From Amoeboaphelidium protococcarum (taxonomy: Eukaryota; Aphelidiomycota; Aphelidea), in the NCBI GenBank assembly GCA_023515745.1, contig JALECJ010000056.1, positions 434,001 to 498,000 of the forward strand: a DNA stretch of 64,000 nucleotides. Direction: 5' to 3'. Below, piece by piece: positions 34,926 through 45,955 of the stretch. Numbering within the stretch: the first letter of the stretch is position 1; each line of letters opens with the position of its first letter. The position numbers and the translations under genes were made by a program. Under the pieces are notes generated by a model. That model ran no database searches. It was not told the DNA's origin and saw nothing but the letters and a program-made list of their open reading frames with translations.

Positions 34926-36476
34926 ATGTCAATTTTTAGAACAAGATTTGCGCCTAGTCCTACTGGTGATTTTCATCTAGGTGGACTTAGAGTTTTGTTA
35001 TTCAATTACTTATATTCGCTAAAGTATGGCGGGGAGATGATATCTAGAATTGATGATACTGATAGAACGCGTTTTAACGCTGGCTCTTTGCAATAGCTGG
35101 ATCGAATGATGGACGTTTTTGGCATCAAGTATAGCAAACGGATTGTACAATCTGAGAGAGCTAAAACTTACTAATAGAGTGCGTAGTAATTATTGAGTCA
35201 TGGATATGCTTACCAATGTAATTGTACTTAGGAACGACTACAAAGAATCCGCGATTAAGCTCTGCGATTAGGTCAGATCCCTACGTATGACAGAAAGTGT
35301 CGCTTATCATCAGTGGATGCTTAATAGTAATAGTCTTCTTCTACAATACAAGATTAAATCAGTACTATTCGGCTGAAAGTACCTCTATCCAATGATAAAA
35401 GTTCTCTAGATATTGCGCGATAGTTGTCATAGACTCGCGATCTGATGAAGGGTAAATTGAAAATATAACTAAAAGACTTGGACGACTCTATCCTACTTAA
35501 AGCTGATGGTCATCCCACCTATCATCTAGCTAATGCTGTCGATGATCGAGAATTTGGTATCAGTCACGTTATAAGAGGTGAGGAATGGTTTAGTTCATTG
35601 CCGAAGCACATTATTCTGTCGCGATACTTATCCGCTGTATCTCCATTATCTATGAACAAGAACAGTACTAGATATGCACATATACCCCTTCTTATGAATA
35701 GGAACGGTACCAAGTTATCTAAACGTTCTAGTCAGGATGGTAGCGGTATTGGAACAATTCAGTAGTTGTTGTCTGATGGGTATTATCCTCAAGTTTTGGC
35801 ATATTTCGCTCTCACTTTGGGCATGAATTAGCAATACGTGAAGAACTACATACCATTGATCTATCAGAGTTCATTGTCAGATTTTTACTAAAATATCGCT
35901 GAAAAGTTGGCTGATATAAGTAATCTACGGGACGTGTTCTCTGGTAAGAATTGTGTGGTTGATCCGTCACAACTCGGTCGTCTTAATCAAAGCTGGCTGA
36001 TGCAAATGGCTAAGTAGGATAGCTAATCCCTGGTGAAGGAGATTGACAATACGCTGGATGCGATTGATTCTCATTTTGATGACCAATACAAGGTAAAAGT
36101 GTTTAATCTTCTGGTTCCCTAAGTCAGGACAGTGCAAGAGTTCAAGATGGCTAGTAGTTACTTTTTCCGTGATCCACAATTAAATGTTAATTAGTTGCTG
36201 CAACAGATCGAAGTATAATTGCCAGAGACAAGGCTCTACATTACAAAGTTGATGGCGAGTTCATCATCAACAAAGTTGAAAGACTATAGTAGCTTTGAGA
36301 GAGCTGCGTAAGAGTTAGGAGTTGATAGCGGAGTGGCTAAACGCGTATTGCGATGGGCCTTGACTGGATAGAAGAATGGGGAAGCTTTACGAGATATTTT
36401 AGATTTACTGCCTGAAGACGTCATTAGAAAAAGGTTAGAAAATGCGCACAAGATACTCATGAACAAAATTGAATGA
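34926..36476 (+). CDS. glutamyl-tRNA synthetase, organellar/bacterial type
   Basis: 516 residues, ATG 34926 to TGA 36474, no intron. The class I motifs are [20 protein letters not shown] (HIGH equivalent HLGG) and [10 protein letters not shown] (KMSKS equivalent). A zinc-ribbon pattern C-x-C...Y-x3-C is visible (CNCTQERL...YDRKC). The bacterial-type architecture identifies the mitochondrial enzyme that charges tRNA-Glu, and in many organisms tRNA-Gln. No clear cleavable presequence precedes the catalytic domain, so targeting may be internal. Gln content is very high and mostly TAA/TAG, including runs such as four consecutive UAR codons near 35319-35330. ATG 34926 is the first possible start. 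Confidence 0.94.
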
Positions 36477-36542
36477 TAAAGAAAGTTCATTTTATTGTCG
36501 GACTCGTCGCCTACGAAGAGCTTTCATTAATGCATTGACCGA

Positions 36543-37220
36543 ATGATGTATTAACTATTAACATTGTAGATTACTTATAGTGTTGCAGGTCATTAAACTA
36601 CTTTTATATTGCAAGATCAAGTGTCAGATGATGGTGATGTAGCATAGAGTTTGAGTTCCAAGTATCAACTAAGTAATCTGTTAATAAATAAGATAGTTTT
36701 AGGCCAGGCCTAAATGCGAACCAAAGGATACAAATAATTCAGTGCCTGCGCACTGAATTAGAAAAGAGTTTTAAGAGAGACGTCATTAGTATATCAGCTA
36801 ATGTTCGTGCTATTAATATAAGTTATCGCTTTTAATGGCAAAGCTATCACGCCTATTCAGCTGTGTGATGATACAGAATTTCTACCGCATAAATTTTAAG
36901 TTAGCGTTGAGATTACAACGGCGATATAGAATGATGACCTGTAATTAGTATTTATCCACCGAATTCTTGAATCACCAACCGTTGACAGGAGCTTTTTGTC
37001 AAACTCTGACTGCTTATAGTGTTGCCCGCTCAAAATCTATAAACGCGTCTCACCTCTTCATACTCATGACAACTAACATAGTTATAGCTCCGTCAGGCCC
37101 AAACCAACTTTTAAATTCATAGCCACATAGATGACTGATACTTATGTTATACTTTACCATTTTCCTGCAGTATCTGGAAGCATTTTTCTATTACAACGCG
37201 CTGTTCCCAATACTTTATGA
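36543..37220 (+). CDS. hypothetical ORF, possible membrane protein
   Basis: A 225-codon frame begins MMYQLLTLQITYSVAGHQTT and ends at TGA 37218. It has one strongly hydrophobic stretch (LVYQLMFVLLIQVIAF) and about a dozen UAR-coded Gln. No family is recognised. The frame contains two perfect palindromes (36698-36714, 36735-36760), which is odd for coding sequence. With UGA as the only stop, a chance frame of this length is possible in AT-rich DNA, so I keep it as a candidate only. Confidence 0.3.
36698..36760. repeat. two perfect inverted repeats (hairpins) 20 bases apart
   Basis: 36698-36714 is TTTAGGCC-A-GGCCTAAA, an 8-bp stem round one base. 36735-36760 has an 11-bp stem, TAATTCAGTGC and its reverse complement, round a 4-base loop CTGC. 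Both are perfect. No poly-T follows, so they do not look like bacterial-type terminators. Confidence 0.7.
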
Positions 37221-37957
37221 CCACATAACTTGATAATTGCGAAGTTATTACCAGGATGTTCAAAGAAAGTCTGTACCAGCTATCCAACACAGTTTGAAAA
37301 CTCCCTGCTTTTCAAAACTCCCTAATTGAAACAAGCTCTTGTTCTGGATTCATTGTTAATCATTCACGATATTCATATACAGTTTTTGTTACTGATCGAT
37401 TATCTCTTCTTGCCTCAATTAAACCAAAACGCGTCCTTGATGTTCCCTAGCAGACCGAGGAGAGGGATCATAAATAGTATTCTGTTTAATCGTACACCTT
37501 TCATGACGTGTGCAGTTATTACCTTAATTATCTATAATTCTCCATATTGATTCAGAGTGCAAAAGAGAGGGACGCGTGGAGGTCAATCAGTGTGAAACAG
37601 TGACTAACTGCGTGAGAAAAGTGAATCCGGGTTGTGGTCAAACTAAAGAAGCTATTTAAAATCTGAAAACAGAATTGTAATCTACGCGTCAAATTAGCCA
37701 ATATTGTACATTTTCAGATAGTTTAAACGTCTCAGGAAATTTTTTTTTGATGACGAACTGAATTTCCGGAAACTCTCAACCTAGGATTTGAAGCGAATCG
37801 CCCAAGGAGGAAATGCATTAAAACCGACTGGCTTAATAGCGAACTCCGTTCCGTTCGCGTTGCTCACTCCTCTTGGTTCGCAATAACTGTAGATTCAAAA
37901 AGAATGTTCAAGCAAAAAGTTTTGAGTTATCGTAATGTTATTTTATTTCGATTATTG
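37221..37957. other. intergenic
   Basis: About 740 bases. Short open frames exist on the plus strand (for example 37326-37550) but lack ATG starts or family resemblance. A run of nine T lies at 37740-37748. No RNA gene or repeat was recognised. Confidence 0.4.
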
Positions 37958-38978
37958 TCATTCATTACCTTCATCATCGGAGTCAGCAGGAACTTCTTGT
38001 ACCATTAATTTCCAAACTTGTTCTCCACGGCTGCAGTTTCGACGCCTAACATTAGCATTTTAGATAACTATTTGCTCCAGGAACTAGAATGCATTACCAT
38101 AGTCGCGATATGGCATTAGTTGCTTTAACTTGAAAGCCTATTTAAAAGCCTCGTGACTATGGAAACAGCCCAGATTCCTGATGTTGTCAAATATAGCGGT
38201 TAGTTGTTGCAAAACTTTCATCAGCGAATTACCTGATACAAAATGCAATCTTTGACGGATCGTTGTCAGAGACAAGTCCCAGTCAAAGTATGCCAGGTAA
38301 TCAAAGAATTTGCAGGCGTCCAGGAGACAGTCAATCGAGTCGGAGAACCCCGCGCCATTGTTCCAGATCAGCACACGTTTATTCTATTGTGCTTTTCTTT
38401 TTTACCAAGAGGCGATCTTAAGATCTTTCCAACCTTGCATGCCTTTAACACTCTCGGAACACTTCACTTTATAGAGGAAGACTTCCGACTCCAGCTATGA
38501 CACGCCCAGTATCTTAGTCATCAAAGCTTTCAGTACCCCCAAATGATTAGATCTAGCCACTTCTTCAGGGGTTTGAGTACACGGAGACACACGCGCCACA
38601 CCATAGTAGTGGAAGGTTTTCAAGTTTTCACCTTGATTTTTCATATCATAGAGCAGGCATCCGTTCAAGAGATCAAATGCACGTCCACGAGTACTTCTCA
38701 GCTCTTCTTAGATGTCTACCAGCAGAAAGTACTTTTATCCATTTACGGCCTGGACGTGGGCCTGAAAGTCATCATCTGGATACTACCTTTTTAGAATTAC
38801 TTCAATAGATTCTTCCAAAGCTTTGATACTAACAATAACAGCTGATTATGATTTTTCACTCAGTAATTACAGAAAGTAAGTAGCACTGTATGCATAGAAA
38901 CAATCGGAATACTTATCAATTAAATTGAATGATAAAGATCAGATACCGTTGTGAGTAATCATGGGAGATACATGTCAT
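37958..38978 (-). CDS. hypothetical protein, probably two exons
   Basis: A long minus-strand frame (37958-38885) ends at TGA 37958 and encodes about 309 residues with no ATG near its 5' end. Joining it over a 61-nt intron (38886-38946) to a short exon 38947-38978 that starts with ATG gives 319 residues beginning MTCISHDYSQRATYFLQLLS. An alternative donor GTATCT at about 38972 with an ATG near 39006 also works. Recognisable pieces are FHYYGVARVSPCTQTPEEVA and RVLIWNNGAGFSDSIDCLLD. There is no signal peptide or membrane span. I do not recognise the family. UAR Gln codons are common, which supports real coding use. Confidence 0.55.
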
Positions 38979-39041
38979 TGCTTGACTCTAGATTATTTGG
39001 TATCATCATTTCAATATCACCAACAAGTCATTAATATTCAA

Positions 39042-39344
39042 TCATTGGAATAGTAATGACCAGCTAGTATTATTTTCATTTGTATTTTGGTGGAAAAAAG
39101 AAGATTTGTTTGATGAAAATCGATTAAAAGCGATAAATTTCAGTCGCTAAGGTTAAGTTTACAAATAGCAGCAATTGCACTTGCCCCTTAAAAATCCATT
39201 CACAATTTGCCACACTTGGAATTGCCACCTTTTAGCTTTTATATTTGTTTCGATCTCCTCTTCTCTTAATGTTTTGAAATTTAGATAGCCCAAATGTGGT
39301 AGCTTTGATGCAGATAACTGTAACTTTGAATATGCGCTTTCCAT
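39042..39344 (-). CDS. small hypothetical ORF
   Basis: A 100-codon frame from ATG 39344 starts MESAYSKLQLSASKLPHLGY and has a basic middle part. It ends at TGA 39042. A GTAAAC donor-like site follows about residue 61, so it could be the first exon of a spliced gene that continues leftwards, but no join to the next frame kept the reading frame. No family is recognised. Confidence 0.3.
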
Positions 39345-39507
39345 TTGATGATCTTTGATCTAAAATTAGATATCTGGCGAGCGAAATAAATTAAATCCAA
39401 TTGTGTTCGGATTTAATGAAAGTGTTTCAGCTTCTACCGCCACTCCTCTTTATCAAATAATATCTGACTAATAGTTTAGAATCACGTTTAGTAATAATTC
39501 AATAGAA

Positions 39508-40536
39508 ATGTCAAATTATACATTCACTCCCTAGTATTGGATCATTGGTTTTGGCGCACTGTTCAGCTTGGGTGCTTCCGTCTCTCTTATCAGTTACTTG
39601 TATCTATAACGCGTCAATGGAAAGGCTCCGGTTCAGAATAAGTTTGATTATCTCATGATTGGTCTTCATACCGGTCTATTTGGCTTCTGTACCTTTGGTG
39701 CGCTGGCAATAGCTTTTCCTTATTATGATGGCCTGTGGTTGGGACCGAATTAGTATTATGGTCCGACTGCGTAGGCATTGTTGGCTTTGCTCATCATTTG
39801 CTACATTAATCTGCTGTACTTGAGAAGTGCACCTATCCTGGAGACGTATGTGGCTTTCAAATGGTATCGCTATCTGATTATTGGATGCTCCATCTCCTTC
39901 GTCACGTTCGCTATTATCAACATCAGTTTCGTGTCTTTGATAGATAGAAGCTATCACGCTAATTTCATAATAATCGCCACTCGCGCATCCACCTTCATAT
40001 TAGCCGCCGCTGTGCTGCAGCTGATTACTATGGATGTTATGCAATTGGTATTCTTGAATCGCTATATTAAAGAGCTCAAATCTGTAGTTGAGACCCCAAC
40101 AAGTGCTTTATACTCTATCATCGCCAATCATGGTATCATTTGTGCGTGGTGCTCTCTGGTAGCTAGTGCGCTTGGTATCACTACAACTTTATTTTATCCT
40201 GGTCTTGAGGTGGCTATTCTGTATGTGTTTCTGTACTGTGCTCTCTCTGGTATAGTTGGCACTCTGGTTCGCATGAAGTGGAGACTTAATGGTGCAGAAT
40301 TGTTGGCAAAGAGAGCGCGTGCTTAGCACAAACCAGCTGCGACTTCAAAGCCTCTACTTCAGGGGACTACGCAATAGAATGCTGGTACAAGCACAATGGG
40401 TGAAAGTGCTCTGAATGAACGCGTGGCTCAGAATGCACCTGGTAGCAATGCTAGCATGGCTTCGTTCGGTGCTGACACTAACGCGCCTTTAGTCGACGCT
40501 AGTCCAATGATCAGCAGTACTGACTCTATGGTTTGA
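39508..40536 (+). CDS. multi-span membrane protein, about seven TM segments
   Basis: 342 residues, ATG 39508 to TGA 40534, no intron. About seven hydrophobic segments occupy residues 10-260, for example YWIIGFGALFSLGASVSLIS, ALLALLIICYINLLYL, FIIIATRASTFILAAAVLQL and LEVAILYVFLYCALSGIVGT. A soluble C-terminal tail of ~80 residues is Ser/Ala/Gln-rich. The N-terminus MSNYTFTPQYW lacks a signal peptide and has an N-x-T site, compatible with an outside N-terminus and a seven-helix receptor-like topology. No rhodopsin Lys or GPCR signature was found, so this remains an unrecognised family, perhaps lineage specific. Confidence 0.75.
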
Positions 40537-40920
40537 TTGTCCTGAATACTTCTGTTGAAGTTTACTGATGAAAAAGGTTGGAAAAAAAATAAAATGCATA
40601 AAAATAGTGTTGTTTATGTTTATTACATTTGGTAGTCAAACATTCACTAAACAACTGGTGGCGAGGTATTGATGTTTGCGCATCGATCATCATCTACGCA
40701 CATGAACCGTAATGTCCTCTCTATGTATCAAAGTATCTATCCTGTTCAATATAAAATTGCCGAATCAAATCAAATATAAATTCCAAACGTCCAAAAATAG
40801 TGATGTTATGTAAATTTTTATTCCCCGATCAATGTCCGCACAAATGGTTATTACAATCTCAACAATGCTTACTCCGCACTTCAACTTCCACATTACAGTA
40901 CATGAAAGCCATAAATATTC
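40537..40920. other. intergenic between convergent genes
   Basis: 384 AT-rich bases between the 3' ends of the seven-TM gene and the RRM gene; no gene or RNA recognised. Confidence 0.45.
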
Positions 40921-41892
40921 TCAATATCTTCCCGCTCTGTATCCTCCTCCTTCATTTCCATCTCTAGCCTGAGGACTTCTGCTTCTATCACGTTATTAAG
41001 GATTCGCGCAATCTTCCACGCCTTCATTAGGATTATCCACAACACCAGCAGGCCTCTTGTCCACGTCCATGATTCCCTTCCTCTCCATTCCAATGTCCCA
41101 GTCCACTCTGACGCGTCTACCTTCCACCTCCTGCTCTTTAACTCCATCGAAAGCCTTCTCAGCGTCACTTCTGCGCTCAAACTGAACAAAACCAAATCCC
41201 TTGTTCTTCTATGTAAATCTATCGATCGGCACGGTAATCTTCACAATGTTTCCATACTATTCGAACATGTCCACAAGCTGAGGTTCGAGATAATCATACG
41301 GCAGATTTCCAATCCATAGTGTGGTCGACTGCTTCTTCAACTCTTCCTCTTCTGGATTAGGCTCTCGGTATCGCGGAGGAGGGCGCCTCCTGACTGGTGG
41401 CCCATAGCCATAGCCTCTAGTGTAAGGATGATGAGAATGTGGTGGGGGAGGACCATAAGGATCAAACTATTGAGGAGGATAATCTCTATGGCGCCCATAA
41501 TAAGGACCAGATGGAGGAGGACGTCCATAATAGTCAGGGCCACCACCACCACCATAGGGGCGATAATGCGGACGTCCGCGAAATCCTTAGTGACGAGGAC
41601 GGAATGGAGGACGGTACGGCTCTTCAAAAGGAGCACCACCCATAGGTGGAGGTGGTCCATATGGTGCAAAGTAAGGATCTTCAGGAGGGCCACCAGGTCC
41701 AGGCGGAGGCATCTACTCGTCATATCCACCATATTCAAATTCAGCACCAGGAGGAGGTAGCGGCATGTCCTACTGATCATAAGGCACAAACTCGGGTTGG
41801 AATTCTCCAGGCGGTGGCATATCCTCCATATATGGACGGGGAGGTGGACGTCCAGAAGCTCCACCAGGTGGCCTAAAGTCGTCGCGTCTCAT
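40921..41892 (-). CDS. RNA-binding protein, one RRM with Pro/Gly/Tyr-rich N-terminus
   Basis: 323 residues from ATG 41892 to TGA 40921. The first ~190 residues are low complexity, built of Pro, Gly, Tyr, Arg and Asp repeats (for example YGPPPPMGGAPFEEPYRPPF), then one RRM spans about residues 200-280: RNP2 is LWIGNL and RNP1 is KGFGFVQF. After the RRM the sequence turns basic with RDRSRS. It probably works in nuclear mRNA processing or export. The Pro/Tyr-rich region may drive protein contacts or condensates, which is inference. The antisense strand of the low-complexity part contains long open frames that are shadows. RRM subtype is not assigned. Confidence 0.85.
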
Positions 41893-42067
41893 AATGAATT
41901 TATTTGCTGTAATACCTTGAAATGTTGTGTGAAGTAGACGAAAGCTTGGCTAATAAGGAAAGATGACACGCGCGCGCTGGAAAACCTCAAGGGAATGTTA
42001 TGATTTGATTAGAGACTTCAGACACATTCATTTCATGTTTAAACCATTAAATTTATTATATCAGTCA

Positions 42068-43129
42068 TCATATACTAGCTGTCTTTTGAGCTTGTTGTTT
42101 ACCAACTTATTAGATAGGTCCAATGTTGAAGAATCGAACGTACATCAACACCAGAGTGCTACAAGCGACAAAGACAATGCTGTAGATGGAACCAATCGCA
42201 TTTGCAACAACTAGCGGAATGTTGCTGTACGTTACACTAATAACATCATACGAAGGATTCAAACGAAACAACGTGGCGCTATACTGACCTCTCATAGTCA
42301 CTATACTTGAGCCATTAAGCGCGTAGTAATCATTAGCAATAGCTTGGGTGCAGTTTGATTTGCTCATCGCATTGCAGCACATATTACTTGCGCCAATAGA
42401 AAATACATCTTGTACAAGCACCGGTTGCATTGCCTGTACACTCTTGTCGTTCATGACAATCTCTTGGCCCAGCATAAGATAGACACCAGGAAACAATGGC
42501 AGCCAGTTTGATTGAGTCTGCTTCTACTGCACATTTACAGAGATCTGCTGAATCTGAACTGCAGTCTGACATTGTGCATTGGGATCAGCCGCCTTGGTTC
42601 CTAATGCGCCATAGTTACTGCATTGTTGATTCTTCTTCCACAGGAACTGCAGACCATCATTCGCGTCAACCGTGTAACAGTAAGGGACGCGGAAATTCTC
42701 GCCCGCAGCAAAGTGAGAGCACGCATTCGACACAGTCTTGGTCTGTTAGTCAACCCAACGTTGTAAGTCGTCAGACTAGCTTGCCTGTTCTACTATGGCT
42801 TGACGACAAGAGGCTGACGCCGGACCGTTATAATTCAGCGACACGAAACAGCCTGTTGGCGCGACACATTGAAAATTGGAAACATAAACCTTGGAGTAGG
42901 CTGGATAAGAAGTGGTTGATATGGATGGTGGATCATTTGCCGCCTTCATGCCAGCGTAAAGTCCATATGAACCAACTAGTACAGGCATCAGGAAAGTCAG
43001 AAACATCCCTACACATTAGAATAAAATCAAGTCGTTTCAAGTTTTTTATGCTAAAACCGTACCGAATCCAGTCTTGGTGCTTTCATCATTGAGCTTTTGG
43101 ACGAATAAGTTATAATCCGATACTTTCAT
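42068..43129 (-). CDS. two-TM membrane protein with Cys-rich extracytoplasmic domain
   Basis: Exons 43063-43129 and 42068-43008 with a 54-nt GT-AG intron (43009-43062, phase 1) give 335 residues. The first membrane segment follows the intron (MFLTFLMPVLVGSYGLYAGM), the second is near the C-terminus (IGSIYSIVFVACSTLVLMYV). The ~230-residue loop between contains about eleven Cys, several N-x-S/T sites and short hydrophobic stretches, so it probably faces the lumen or outside with disulphides. The two-TM, large-loop topology recalls CDC50/LEM3 flippase partners, but their conserved motifs are not seen, so I do not assign it. An antisense 198-codon frame over the same stretch is a shadow. Confidence 0.7.
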
Positions 43130-44250
43130 AATGGCCACTTGATTATGAGTATAAAGTATTAATCAAGGCTTGAAGAGTGTAACAAGTGTATCCTCTCATG
43201 GATGTTTAAATTATGCAGCGTCTATTTTTATACTGCAAGTTTCGCGACAATGGCAACGGCTTGGCAGAGATAATGTAATTGAACTGCAGGGAAGTAAAAC
43301 CACCATAATACTTATAGGAAAAAAATATTAATAGTGTACAGCTTATCACTGTTCAGTCGCTCATCAATTTGTTACTTTAGATGCATATATAATAGCAGTG
43401 TTCTCAGTAATACAACGCGACAACAGGACATCCAACGGGTCAGCAGATGAAAATTAGCTAGTGCTTTCGTTGTATATATCATTTATCGTAGACCAAATAC
43501 TGTGCGTCCAGACCAACTAACAACATGTATTTGATATCGATATTGCAATCGAAGTGCAGCTAGTAATGTTGCATTCATGATGGGTAAACCAAATCCACCC
43601 TTGCGCTCATCTTCTTGTATTCTCGGTGCTTCGGTGCTGCCAATATTGGTGGGTATCTGCCAAGTGTGAAAGGCGGAATGCGCCGCATTATCAACACTTG
43701 AGACAAAGAGTTTCTCTACTCAAAGATGCTGGCACAGACAAGCAGAACCTCATAGTAACTTTTGTTGCCTCAGTTCATAACGCGAGAAATAACTCAGATA
43801 TGGAAGTTTAAGTTTGTTGACAACACGATTATTATATAAACCCATTGTAAAATGCCAAGTCCAACTTCTCCAACACTGCGACTCTTGCAGTTGATGCCAA
43901 CTTTATTTTCCCTCTAACAGTCTTGAAAGCACAATAATCGAAGATAGAGATATACAGGACATGGAACGTCAACGCGCATCCACTGTTGTAAGGCCGGCCT
44001 AACAGTAAACTCAAGGCTACCATTTAAATGAATAATACATTTAGTTTATACCAGCCATTTTAGACCTCCCGAGAGACTTTATTCATTATGTAAAATGCCC
44101 AAAAATGGAACTATGCAGCAACATTTAGTCACTACATCATGAGAACGCGTTAAAGACAATCGTACGCATATTACCCCACGCCTCCTTATACTGAACTTAC
44201 AATTCACTAACTGCTCATTCTAGCAATGAACTAAAAAAGCCAAAAAGGAA
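43130..44250. other. intergenic, gene-poor
   Basis: About 1.1 kb. A small plus-strand frame near 43579-43671 (MMGKPNPPLRSSSCILGASV) and another at 43626-43811 look like chance frames. Nothing else was recognised before tRNA-Ser(AGA). Confidence 0.4.
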
Positions 44251-44332
44251 CGTCGACAGCAGGATTTGAACCTGCGCGCCCGGAGGGCATGCGATTTCTA
44301 ATCGAACCCATTAACCGCTTTGGTATGTCGAC
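44251..44332 (-). tRNA. tRNA-Ser(AGA)
   Basis: A type II tRNA of 82 bases on the minus strand. The acceptor stem GTCGACA pairs perfectly with TGTCGAC, discriminator base G as in serine tRNAs. The anticodon loop is TTAGAAA, giving anticodon AGA. The long variable arm (GCCC-TCC-GGGC) and the T arm (CAGGTTCAAATCCTG) are complete. The anticodon stem has one mismatch. A run of T follows the 3' end on the minus strand, a pol III terminator. No intron. Confidence 0.95.
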
Positions 44333-45285
44333 TCGGTTTTTGGATGAAAATGAAGTTTTTTGCAGTATATCATCACTATGTATTACATTATAAGTTTTGT
44401 AACGACTATAAGTTTGCTTGCTTGCTTTTAAGTTGCACTAAGGCTCCTGTGACAGTTTATTGTGAGACACTCATAAGTAAGCTGATATAGTCAACTTGAT
44501 GGTTTGTAAGAAACAGCGATACTCTGTAATCGAAATCATGAGATTCAAAACGACTTTTATTGCACTGTAAGTTCGGAACTTTCCAGCAAAGGGACGATAT
44601 TATAAGTCCTAATTTATAGTGCGAGAAGCACTTTACAAAAATCGAGAATGTAATATTTGCGGCGCTAAATACTGAAATGAAAACACAGATAAAATGACAT
44701 ATATGTAGTCGTTCGCGTTGTAGACCTTTCTACCATCCAATACAGCTGATTTTATTATTATTATTAGCGGTTTCACCTAACCGAATATTCGCCTCACCAC
44801 CTTGCGGTTTTGGTTCATCGAACTATGATAAGACACACGATTTGAATAAGATTTACCTAATTTCTCTGCTTTTGAAGGCAGAACCTGGACAGCTCCGTAT
44901 AATAATCATTCATTCATCTACATCAACACCAACAGATGTTCACCTTACTAGAGATATTCGTGGAAGATTTCAACACAGACTTCTTAAATCTTCTCCCTCT
45001 GCTCAACATACGGCACCAGCAAAGTAGACGCATTGAAGCCTTCGTAATTTGAGATATCATCCACTATTCCATCGCCGTTACTCAATACCATGAGATTGAA
45101 AAGACTGCGCGAGAATAGACTTCGACGTAAGCATTAAAATGTTGAATCTACGGCATGAATGACACTCTTTACCGAGGTAACCACGCATTGAGTTAGTAAA
45201 ATATTTATTGATTCATAGTTAATCAAGTCTTCTCACTGATCCTCCTTATAATCCGCCATTAACAGGAACATAAGCTATACTCGAA
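44333..45285. other. intergenic, gene-poor
   Basis: About 950 bases with one plus-strand frame (44842-45027, MNKIYLISLLLKAEPGQLRI) that resembles no known family. No repeat or RNA gene was seen. Confidence 0.35.
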
Positions 45286-45955
45286 TCAATGTTGCATAAC
45301 GAACTGTTGAAAGTTCTATTTCACCGACTCTAGCAAGTTACCCGCATCTTGACATTTTATATCAACCGGGGGTTGAAATACGCTTTCGTCAGGCTGCCCC
45401 TCAGAATAAATGTCCACATATTCGTTGGTTTCGAGCCAATCTCCGGTAGAAAGCATTTCCATCACAAATGCACCAACGCGATCACCAGTTTCAACATCAA
45501 CATATAGCCACTTCTTAAAGTCGGCATAATCGCGATTGTTAAGCGCATTAGCGTACTCTTTGACTTTCTTACCGGCAAACTCAGTGAGGCGCGTAAAATA
45601 GTACTCTGGTTTCTTGAACGCGTCACGTGGGGTACCCTTGTAAACATAACATTGATATGGAGTATCGGAAGTTTTCTAATAGAGAGCAGTTTTCCCATTC
45701 TTCACAATGACAGTTTGATTCAGATTGTCAAAAGTGACGCTCCATCTTCAACTTCAAATTCTCATAATCATACACTTCTTCTACAGGATATGTGCCGGTA
45801 AAAAAGTTCTCTGCGGTGGACTTGACATGATACTGGTCAGGAATTGGCAGAATGCCTTCAGACACTGATTAGCTTAACACAAGTGTTAAACTTTGATTTG
45901 GCAAAGCGTATAATGCGCCAATGCAAATCACTGCTAAATTAAGAAACATCTTCAT
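45286..45955 (-). CDS. secreted hypothetical protein with a 28-nt intron
   Basis: A signal peptide (MKMFLNLAVICIGALYALP) starts at ATG 45955. The frame would end in TGA after ~70 codons, but removal of a 28-nt GT-AG stretch (45746-45773) joins it to a 153-codon frame ending at TGA 45286, total 213 residues. The spliced junction reads YPVEEVWSVTFDNLNQTVIV. A one-base assembly error is the other explanation. The mature protein is soluble with several aromatic residues, FKKPEYYFTRLTEFAGKKVK and FKKWLYVDVETGDRVGAFVM, and no family is recognised. The signal peptide argues that it is a real secreted protein. Confidence 0.65.

Noticed and set aside
41428-41876. Arg- and His-rich open frames on the plus strand
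   Set aside because: They are antisense shadows of the Pro/Gly/Tyr-rich region of the RRM protein.
42496-43092. 198-codon plus-strand frame
   Set aside because: It lies antisense to the two-TM gene, which has an intron, UAR codons and membrane segments; the plus frame has no family resemblance.
44251-44332. Suppressor tRNA-Gln for UAA/UAG
   Set aside because: The anticodon is AGA and the long variable arm marks serine; the other tRNA is Ser(GCT). No UUA or CUA anticodon tRNA was found in the window.
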